The translations under genes and the position numbers were made by a program. Under the pieces are notes generated by a model. It made no database searches, was not told the origin of the DNA, and saw only the letters and a list, made by a program, of their open reading frames with translations. A DNA stretch of 12,648 nt from DATCSE01 sp036568605 (GTDB taxonomy: Bacteria; Pseudomonadota; Gammaproteobacteria; Burkholderiales; Burkholderiaceae_C), in the NCBI GenBank assembly GCA_036568605.1, contig DATCSE010000615.1:1-12648 (forward strand), written 5' to 3'. Every line of letters starts with the position of its first letter. Positions within the stretch are counted from its first letter, which is position 1. Shown here piece after piece: positions 7,306 to 12,648 of this stretch.

Positions 7306-9164
7306 GAGTGGCTCCTTGCAGGATCGGTGGCGCGGTCCAAGGCAGGTTCGGGGTCGCGCCGGTGCGCAAAACGTTTGTGCGCGTCATACGGAAAGACATC
7401 ATGCACGTATCCGGCGAGGATGCGCTCCTTGTGGCCTTGCCAGAACGCCGGGTCGAGCAGGTCGGCATGGTGGCGCATGAACACGCCGCGCACGCTGGGG
7501 TTGCCGAGCAGGAATGGACCGAAGGTCTCGGGGAACACGTCCTTCGGGCCGACGCGGTACCAGATCTCGCCGGACATCTCCTCCTCCTCGTTGCGCGCCG
7601 CGGGCACCTGCCGGAAGTTGCAGTCGGTCAGGTACTCGATCTCATCGTAGTCGTAGAACACGACCTTGCCGTGACGCGTGACGCCGAAGTTCTTCCACAG
7701 CATGTCGCCGGGGAAGATGTTCGCGCGCACCAGGTCCTTGATCGCGTTGCCGTACTCGATCACCGCGCTCTCGATCTGGCCCAGCGATGCCTCCTGCAGG
7801 TAGATGTTCAGCGGAATCATGCGCCGCTCGATGTACAGGTGCTTGATGACGAGCGAATCCCCGTCGTCCTCGAGCAGGCTGCCGCAGAACTCCTGGAGCT
7901 CGGCGACCAGCTCGTCGTCGAAGCGAGCGCGCGGGAACGCGACGTTGCTGTACTCCAGCGTGTCGGCCATGCGCCCGACCCGGTCGTGCTGCTTGACGAG
8001 CAGGTACTTGCTCTTGATCAGCTCGCGCGTCGTCTCTTTCTGTGCCGGGAAGTAGTCCTTGATGACCTTGAAGACGTACGGAAAGCTCGGCAGGTCGAAC
8101 ACCAGCATCACCATGCCCTTGATGCCGGGCGCGATGCGAAAGCTGTCGGAGCTGTGCCGCAGGTGGTAGAGGAAGTCGCGGTAGAAGGCGTTCTTGCCCT
8201 GCTTCGCGAGGCCCAGCGCGTTGTACAGCTCGCTGCGCGGCTTGCGCGGCATCAGCGAGCGCAGGAATTGCACGTAGGCCGACGGGATCTCCATCGCGAC
8301 CATGAAGTACGCGCGGGCGAAGCTGAACAGCAGCAGCAGGTCGTCCTCGCCGAACAGCACCGCGTCGATGACCAGACCGCCGCGCTCGCCGTGCAGGATG
8401 GGCAGCGCGAACGGCGTCTCGTTGAAGCCGTTGATGATCTTGCCGACCAGGTACGCGCCCTTGTTGCGATAGAAGAGCGAGCTCAGCACCTGGATCTGGA
8501 AGTTCGCGCGCATCCGGAATTCGCCGAGCCGCTCGTTGACCGCATGCAGCGCGCAATCGACGTCGCGGTCCAGGTCCTCGAACTCGCGCCGCAGCTGGAA
8601 GTTCGTGACGATGCGCCGCAAGGTTTCCCGCATCGTCGCCTTGGTCGGGTAGTAGGCGCGGTAGGTCGGCTCGGACGCCGGCTCGTCGTTCTCGATGTAC
8701 TCGGTCGCGACCGCCGGGCGCACGAAGATGAAGTCGTTGTTGAAATAGCGGCGGTGCAGGATCTTGGTCGTGACCGAGTTGAAGAAGGTCTCGGCCAGTT
8801 CGGGCTGGTGGTGCTCGATCAGCAGGCCGATGTAGTGCAGCTTGACCTGCTGCCACACGTCCTTCGGCAGCTCGGAGACGGCGAACTCGGTCTGCAGCCG
8901 CTCGGCCGCCTCGTCGACGCGCTTGTCGTAGAACTCGATGCGCTCGCGCTGGGCGCGCTGCTGGCCGTGCCAGTCGCCCTCCTCGAAGCGGCGCTTCGCA
9001 TCGGCGCTGGTCTCGCGAAACAGCCGGTAGTGGCGGTTGAAGCCGTCGAGCATCGCACGCGCGATGTCGAACGCGCGCAGGTCGGTCAGCGCGGTCGGGA
9101 ACGCGCTCGCCAACGCAGCTGAAGCGGCCGAGGCGGTGGGGGCGGCGGACTCATCGCGGCGCAT
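7302..9164 (-). CDS. aceK: Isocitrate dehydrogenase kinase/phosphatase
   Basis: A 620-residue AceK, somewhat longer than the E. coli protein of about 578. It phosphorylates isocitrate dehydrogenase to shut it off, diverting isocitrate to the glyoxylate bypass, and also reverses this. The regulatory N-terminal half (about 25-310) includes RRYFNNDFIFVRP (138-150). The kinase core has the AceK-specific ATP loop APGIKGMVM (345-353), an ATP-contact lysine in VFKVIKD (364-370), and the catalytic segment FPGDMLWKNFG (484-494) with Asp487 and Asn492, followed by YDYDE (504-508) with metal-binding Asp505. The extra length is an Ala/Ser-rich N-terminal tail (4-27) and a charged C-terminal tail (598-620). 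The ATG at 9164 overlaps the end of the carbonic anhydrase gene by 14 bases; the stop overlaps the thiolase start. No aceA or aceB is in the window, unlike the aceBAK operon of enterics. Confidence 0.97.
   Translation of the reverse strand: MRRDESAAPTASAASAALASAFPTALTDLRAFDIARAMLDGFNRHYRLFRETSADAKRRFEEGDWHGQQRAQRERIEFYDKRVDEAAERLQTEFAVSELPKDVWQQVKLHYIGLLIEHHQPELAETFFNSVTTKILHRRYFNNDFIFVRPAVATEYIENDEPASEPTYRAYYPTKATMRETLRRIVTNFQLRREFEDLDRDVDCALHAVNERLGEFRMRANFQIQVLSSLFYRNKGAYLVGKIINGFNETPFALPILHGERGGLVIDAVLFGEDDLLLLFSFARAYFMVAMEIPSAYVQFLRSLMPRKPRSELYNALGLAKQGKNAFYRDFLYHLRHSSDSFRIAPGIKGMVMLVFDLPSFPYVFKVIKDYFPAQKETTRELIKSKYLLVKQHDRVGRMADTLEYSNVAFPRARFDDELVAELQEFCGSLLEDDGDSLVIKHLYIERRMIPLNIYLQEASLGQIESAVIEYGNAIKDLVRANIFPGDMLWKNFGVTRHGKVVFYDYDEIEYLTDCNFRQVPAARNEEEEMSGEIWYRVGPKDVFPETFGPFLLGNPSVRGVFMRHHADLLDPAFWQGHKERILAGYVHDVFPYDAHKRFAHRRDPEPALDRATDPARSHS
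7312..7317 (-). promoter_or_regulatory. Strong Shine-Dalgarno of the thiolase, inside aceK
   Basis: On the minus strand the sequence reads AAGGAG, then six bases, then the ATG of the thiolase. It lies within the last codons of aceK, whose TGA overlaps the ATG. It is the strongest ribosome-binding site in the cluster and fixes the thiolase start. Confidence 0.8.
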
Positions 9165-9813
9165 AACGGGACTGTACGGCGGCGATCGCCTGCTCGTAGG
9201 TCGCGCTCATCTCCGCGGCCGACGCGACGGTCATCTTCAGGTCGTGCAGCAGGCCGTTGGCCAGACCGTAGAACCAGCCGTGGACCACCAACTCCTGGCC
9301 GCGCGCCCAGGCGTCCTGCACGACGGTGGTCTGGCAGGCGTTCAGCGCCTGCTCGACGACGTTGAGCTCGCACAGCGCATCGACCCGGCGCTCCGGCTCG
9401 ACGGTCTCGAGCCAGCTGCGGTGCCGGTTGCGCACGTCCTGCACGTGGCGGATCCAGTTGTCGGCCAGGCCGACGCGCAGGTCCTCGAGCGCGGCACGCA
9501 CGCCGCCGCAGCCCGAGTGGCCGACGATGATGATGTGCTTGACCTTCAGCAGGTCGGTCGCGAACTGCATCACCGACAGGCAGTTCAGGTCCGAGTGCAC
9601 GACCACGTTGGCGACATTGCGGTGCACGAACAGCTCGCCCGGCAGCAGATCGACCAGCTCGTTCGCCGGCACGCGGCTGTCGGCGCAGCCGACCCACAGG
9701 TACTGCGGCGCTTGCTGGGCGAGCAGCCCGGTGAAGAAGCCGGGGCGGTTCGCCTCGGTCTTCGCGGCCCACAGGCGGTTGCTGTCGAGTAGCTCTTGGA
9801 GTTGGGTGGTCAT
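9151..9813 (-). CDS. can: Beta-class carbonic anhydrase (Can type)
   Basis: 220 residues from the chosen ATG, the same length as E. coli Can. It interconverts CO2 and bicarbonate in the cytoplasm. Zinc ligands are Cys43 in the CADSRVP motif (43-49), His99 and Cys102 in GHSGCGGV (98-105); the Asp45-Arg47 dyad is also present, in register with C42, D44, H98 and C101 of the E. coli enzyme. The frame can be extended 18 codons upstream to 9867, but that stretch is Gly/Pro-rich and unlike the family, so the ATG at 9813 is preferred although no clear Shine-Dalgarno precedes it. The 3' end overlaps aceK by 14 bases. It is the first gene of the long leftward run and diverges from the FGE-like gene. 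It may supply bicarbonate to biotin-dependent acyl-CoA carboxylases, an inference from the acyl-CoA gene context. Confidence 0.94.
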   Translation of the reverse strand: MTTQLQELLDSNRLWAAKTEANRPGFFTGLLAQQAPQYLWVGCADSRVPANELVDLLPGELFVHRNVANVVVHSDLNCLSVMQFATDLLKVKHIIIVGHSGCGGVRAALEDLRVGLADNWIRHVQDVRNRHRSWLETVEPERRVDALCELNVVEQALNACQTTVVQDAWARGQELVVHGWFYGLANGLLHDLKMTVASAAEMSATYEQAIAAVQSRYAPR

Positions 9814-9950
9814 CGTGCAGCCGGGCGGCCCGTCCGGGGGCCCATATCCCGGTCCAAGTGTACGCATCGGGCGTGGCTACACGCCTGCGTGCGTCCGGAA
9901 ACAGAAGCGCAACGTGCCAGCAACATGCGTACCCGAGCATCGCACCGGTC
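9814..9950. promoter_or_regulatory. Divergent intergenic region between can and the FGE-like gene
   Basis: These 137 bases separate two divergent starts and must carry at least one promoter for each side, unless transcription enters from outside. I could not assign convincing -35/-10 pairs on either strand. On the can side, short GC-rich inverted repeats crowd 9822-9843: CGGGC/GCCCG at 9822-9832 and CCCG/CGGG at 9829-9838. They would lie in the can leader just upstream of its start. A 12-bp palindrome, CACGC-CT-GCGTG, also lies in the middle of the region. No ACGT-type operator like the one upstream of ivd is present. Confidence 0.35.
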
Positions 9951-11246
9951 ATGCGCCCGGCCCGCCGACCCACCGCCCTCGCCGTCTTGCAGGTCTCGCA
10001 GCCCGGGCGGCGACGCCTGCTCGGCGCGATGGCCGGGCTGGGCCTTGGGAGCAGCCTGCTGGGCTGCGGCGGCGGCAGCAGCAGCGGCTCGTCCGGGACG
10101 ACGACAGGCTCGAGCAGCGCGGCCTCCAAGTCCGACGCCGATTCGACGGCTGCGGCAAGCGCCGCCGGCACCACCGCCGTCGCCGTCGACCCCTGGTTCT
10201 GGGCCACGGCTGGCACCAGCACCGCGGCCGTGGTCCCCAGCCTGTCCGACTTCGTGCCGGTGCTCGCGTCCGGCACGCTGAACTATGTGTTCCACGCCAG
10301 CATCGCCAGCTCGACCACCGACCCCGTCACCGGCGCCACCGCCGACACCTCGACCGGCGCCACGCTGGTGCCCTATCTGATCGGCAAGTACCTGGTGACC
10401 AACGCGAACTGGAAGGCCTTCTGCAACGCGATGGGCGGCGGCTACCACCCCAGCACCGCGGCCACTGCGGGCCAATACTGGTACGGCGGCGCGTATCCGG
10501 CCGGCAAGGAGAACCACCCGGTCTTCTTCATCTCGTACGCCGACGCGCTCGCGTACTGCGCGTGGCTGGAGACGCAGATCAGCGGCTACACGTTCTACGT
10601 GCCCACCGAGGGCGAGTGGGAATATGCCGCGCTGGGCAGCCACACCGGGTACAGCTACCCCTGGGGCACGGGCGCGAACATCCGCTACGACGCCACCGAC
10701 GGCGCGTTCGCCTCGCCGTTCAACTGCAACGCGGCGTGCACCGAGTACCTGCTGACCAGCTCGGGGCTGACGACGCTGAGCTACTACGACGACAACACCG
10801 TGACGACGCTGGCCGACGGCACGACCGCGCTGACCCACGACACCGCGCCGCTCGCGGGCGTGCTCGCGATGAGCAGCAGCGGCGCCGTCACCGGCTGGCA
10901 GTACGACGGCGATGCGAACCAGGCCTGGGCCGACTTCGCGAACTCCGACCAGTTCCGCAGCCTGGTGTTCCTGTACGGCGGCTACAGCACCGCGGTGGGC
11001 GCTTACGAAGCCGGCAAGAGCTGGTGCGGCTGCTACGACATGGCCGGCAACGCCTGCGAGTGGACTTCGACGCTGAACGTCGCAAGCAATGGCGCCGAGA
11101 GCGGCAGCACGGTCCATTGCGTGAAGGGCGGCTCGTGGTACGCGACCGCGGCGAGCGGCAAGTCCTGCGGGCGCGGCGAGGGGCGCGCGCCCTGCGGCGC
11201 CTACCACTCGGTGGGCCTGCGCGTGGCGGCGCGGGTCAAGTCGTGA
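9951..11246 (+). CDS. Tat-type lipoprotein with FGE-sulfatase (SUMF1-like) domain
   Basis: 431 residues from the ATG at 9951; an in-frame GTG at 9858 would add 31 residues before the signal and is disfavoured. Residues 20-25 (RRRLLG) form a twin-arginine-like motif, followed by a hydrophobic stretch and a lipobox, LLGC (36-39), so Cys39 is the likely lipidation site. A Gly/Ser/Ala/Thr-rich linker runs to about 85. The domain then shows the FGE-sulfatase landmarks: IGKYLVTNANWKAFC (144-158), HPVFFISYADALAYCAWLE, PTEGEWEYAA (218-227), YPWG, MAGNACEW (364-371), KGGSWYA (392-398) and GLRVA near the end. True aerobic FGE has two copper-binding cysteines five residues apart in this last block; here C406 is followed by Gly411 and the next Cys is C415. 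Formylglycine formation is therefore doubtful, and a ligand-binding or other enzymatic role is possible. An insertion of about 100 residues separates YPWG from GNACEW. It is the only plus-strand gene here. Confidence 0.85.
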   Translation: MRPARRPTALAVLQVSQPGRRRLLGAMAGLGLGSSLLGCGGGSSSGSSGTTTGSSSAASKSDADSTAAASAAGTTAVAVDPWFWATAGTSTAAVVPSLSDFVPVLASGTLNYVFHASIASSTTDPVTGATADTSTGATLVPYLIGKYLVTNANWKAFCNAMGGGYHPSTAATAGQYWYGGAYPAGKENHPVFFISYADALAYCAWLETQISGYTFYVPTEGEWEYAALGSHTGYSYPWGTGANIRYDATDGAFASPFNCNAACTEYLLTSSGLTTLSYYDDNTVTTLADGTTALTHDTAPLAGVLAMSSSGAVTGWQYDGDANQAWADFANSDQFRSLVFLYGGYSTAVGAYEAGKSWCGCYDMAGNACEWTSTLNVASNGAESGSTVHCVKGGSWYATAASGKSCGRGEGRAPCGAYHSVGLRVAARVKS

Positions 11247-11283
11247 ACGTCCGCGCATCGTCGTCGCGTCGACCTCGGCCTGG

Positions 11284-12468
11284 TCACATCGTCTCGGCAA
11301 ACAGCTCCCGGCCGATCAGCATGCGCCGGATCTCGCTGGTGCCGGCGCCGATCTCGTACAGCTTCGCGTCGCGCCACAAGCGCCCGAGCGGGTACTCGTT
11401 GATGTAGCCGTTGCCGCCGAAGACCTGGATGCCCTCGCCGGCCATCCAGGTCGCCTTCTCGGCACACCACAGGATCACGCTCGCGCAGTCCTTGCGGACC
11501 TGGCGCACGTGCTCGCTGCCGAGTTCGTCGAGGTTCTTGCCCACCGTGTAGCAGAACGCGCGCGCCGCCTGCAGCACCGTGTACATGTCGGCGACCTTGC
11601 CCTGGATCAGCTGGAACTCGCCGATGCTCTGGCCGAACTGCTTGCGGTCGTGGATGTACGGGACCACGTTGTCCATCACGGCCTGCATGATGCCGATCGG
11701 CCCGGCGGCGAGCACCGCACGCTCGTAATCCAACCCGCTCATCAGCACCTTCGCGCCGCCGTTCAGCGCGCCCAGCACGTTCCCGGCCGGCACCTCGACG
11801 TTCTCGAACACCAGCTCGCCGGTGTGGCTGCCGCGCATGCCCAGCTTGTCGAGCTTCTGCGCGATCGAAAAGCCCTTCATGCCCTTCTCGATCAGGAACG
11901 CGGTGACGCCGCGCGCGCCCAGCTCGGGCTCGGTCTTCGCGTAGACCACCAGCGTGTCGGCGTCCGGCCCGTTGGTGATCCACATTTTCGTGCCGTTGAG
12001 CACGTAGTAGCCGCCCTTGTCCTGCGCCTTGAGCTTCATCGAGATCACGTCGGAGCCGGCGCCCGGCTCGCTCATCGCGAGCGCCCCGACATGCTCGCCG
12101 CTGATCAGCCTGGGCAGGTATTTCTTCTTCTGCGCCTCGCTGCCGTTGCGCTTGATCTGGTTGACGCACAGGTTGCTGTGCGCTCCGTAGCTCAGGCCCA
12201 CCGACGCGCTCGCGCGGCTGATCTCCTCCATCGCCACCATATGCGCGAGGTAACCCATGCCCGCGCCGCCATATTCCTCGGGCACCGTGATGCCCAGCAC
12301 GCCGAGCTCGCCGAACTTGCGCCACAGGTCCATCGGGAACTGGTCGCTCGCGTCGATCTCGGCGGCGCGCGGCGCGATCTCGGTCTGGGCGAAGTCGCGC
12401 ACCGCGTCGCGCAGCGCGTCGACGTCGTCGCCGAGGTGGAAGTTCAGGCCGGGCAGAGTGCTGCTCAT
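11284..12468 (-). CDS. ivd: Isovaleryl-CoA dehydrogenase
   Basis: A 394-residue enzyme of leucine degradation (also called LiuA) that oxidises isovaleryl-CoA to 3-methylcrotonyl-CoA with FAD, passing electrons to ETF. The decisive feature is the catalytic base: Glu249 lies in SGLDYERAVLAAGP (244-257), the position used by isovaleryl-CoA dehydrogenases, while the usual acyl-CoA dehydrogenase Glu site is replaced in YEIGAGTSE (371-379) by Ala375. MSEPGAGSD (132-140), NGTKMWITNG (158-167), RKQFGQ (275-280) and FGGNGYINEYP (350-360) are standard. The ATG at 12468 is preceded by GGAG (12480-12477) eight bases upstream. A palindromic operator lies about 100 bases upstream. Its end lies 37 bases from the convergent FGE-like gene, so in this window it is transcribed alone; the usual methylcrotonyl-CoA carboxylase genes are not seen. 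Confidence 0.96.
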   Translation of the reverse strand: MSSTLPGLNFHLGDDVDALRDAVRDFAQTEIAPRAAEIDASDQFPMDLWRKFGELGVLGITVPEEYGGAGMGYLAHMVAMEEISRASASVGLSYGAHSNLCVNQIKRNGSEAQKKKYLPRLISGEHVGALAMSEPGAGSDVISMKLKAQDKGGYYVLNGTKMWITNGPDADTLVVYAKTEPELGARGVTAFLIEKGMKGFSIAQKLDKLGMRGSHTGELVFENVEVPAGNVLGALNGGAKVLMSGLDYERAVLAAGPIGIMQAVMDNVVPYIHDRKQFGQSIGEFQLIQGKVADMYTVLQAARAFCYTVGKNLDELGSEHVRQVRKDCASVILWCAEKATWMAGEGIQVFGGNGYINEYPLGRLWRDAKLYEIGAGTSEIRRMLIGRELFAETM

Positions 12469-12568
12469 GGGGTTGTCTCCGAAGGATCAGTGTTTCAGCT
12501 TGAACTCGATGGTGAGCACGGGGGCAGCGTGCGGCATCGGTGAAAACGCCGCAGAGCGGGTCGCCGAC

Positions 12569-12590
12569 TTGACGTTTACGTTAACGTCAA
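12569..12590. promoter_or_regulatory. 22-bp palindrome upstream of ivd, probable LiuR-type (MerR family) operator
   Basis: The arms TTGACGTT and AACGTCAA are perfect inverted repeats of 8 bases around a 6-base centre, TACGTT, whose inner ACGT is itself palindromic; only one opposed pair mismatches (20 of 22 bases symmetric). Three ACGT tetramers recur every 6 bases. It lies 101 bases upstream of the ivd start. Leucine-catabolism genes in proteobacteria are commonly controlled by the MerR-family repressor LiuR, whose sites are ACGT-containing palindromes of this look; the match is from memory and the regulator gene is not in the window. TATCAT (minus strand, 12603-12598) just upstream could be a -10 box, which would place the operator at the transcription start, but no good -35 is seen. 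The rest of 12469-12648 holds no gene I can support. Confidence 0.65.
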
Positions 12591-12648
12591 TTGGTGGATG
12601 ATACCTGGTGGTCGCTGCGCGGGCTTGCTTTGGTGCCTAGGGCGGCAG

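Noticed and set aside
6043..9122. Plus-strand open frames opposite thiolase and aceK (for example 6043-7650 and 7308-9122)
   Set aside because: No start context or domain; the opposite strand has intact catalytic residues throughout thiolase and AceK.
11247..11283. Possible bidirectional terminator between the convergent lipoprotein and ivd genes
   Set aside because: Only GC-rich sequence with short partial repeats; no convincing stem followed by a T-tract on either strand.
9326..11407. Plus-strand frame spanning can, the lipoprotein gene and the end of ivd
   Set aside because: It crosses genes on both strands in a different frame from the lipoprotein, with Arg-rich low-complexity translation.
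11509..12543. Plus-strand open frame opposite ivd
   Set aside because: His/Ala/Leu-rich translation with no domain; the reverse strand is a full isovaleryl-CoA dehydrogenase.
12598..12648. Possible start of a divergent gene at the right edge
   Set aside because: An ATG with an open frame of 17 codons reaches the edge, but it has no Shine-Dalgarno and its residues match no regulator I recognise.

Overview
The window is about 12.6 kb of very GC-rich, tightly packed chromosomal DNA. The gene set (AceK downstream of a 220-residue Can-type beta-carbonic anhydrase, an isovaleryl-CoA dehydrogenase behind a MerR-type operator, and a DUF2868/DUF3482 pair) suggests a betaproteobacterium, most likely of the order Burkholderiales. 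This is a judgement from gene content and codon bias only. No rRNA, tRNA, CRISPR array, insertion sequence or phage gene was seen. No gene-free stretch is longer than about 180 bases.

Layout: eleven of the twelve genes are on the minus strand. From right to left they are: isovaleryl-CoA dehydrogenase (12468-11284), preceded by a near-perfect 22-bp palindrome at 12569-12590; then, on the plus strand, a lone Tat-type lipoprotein with a formylglycine-generating-enzyme-like fold (9951-11246), convergent with ivd and divergent from the next gene. Leftward from there runs a run of ten minus-strand genes with gaps of about 60 bases or less: carbonic anhydrase (9813-9151), isocitrate dehydrogenase kinase/phosphatase AceK (9164-7302), thiolase (7305-6112), MaoC-like hotdog dehydratase (6092-5637), short-chain dehydrogenase (5599-4934), acyl-CoA dehydrogenase (4908-3766), HAD-family hydrolase (3745-3017), DUF2868 membrane protein (2956-1451), GNAT acetyltransferase (1438-1013) and a DUF3482-type GTPase that runs off the left edge (998-1).

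How the genes fit together: the middle block reads as an acyl-CoA degradation unit (dehydrogenase, hydratase-like protein, SDR, thiolase) physically tied to AceK, which sets the split of isocitrate between the TCA cycle and the glyoxylate bypass. Leucine or fatty-acid breakdown yields acetyl-CoA, which makes the bypass necessary, so linking these genes is metabolically sensible. Carbonic anhydrase could supply bicarbonate to acyl-CoA carboxylases, but none is encoded here. These links are inference from gene order.

The least explained part is the left end: a four-pass membrane protein with a soluble alpha/beta tail, a small acetyltransferase and a P-loop GTPase with family-specific G1 and G4 motifs, probably co-transcribed. 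The DUF2868/DUF3482 families have no established function that I know of, so this is the best candidate for an undescribed system in the window. The FGE-like lipoprotein, which lacks the catalytic cysteine spacing of true FGE, is the second candidate.
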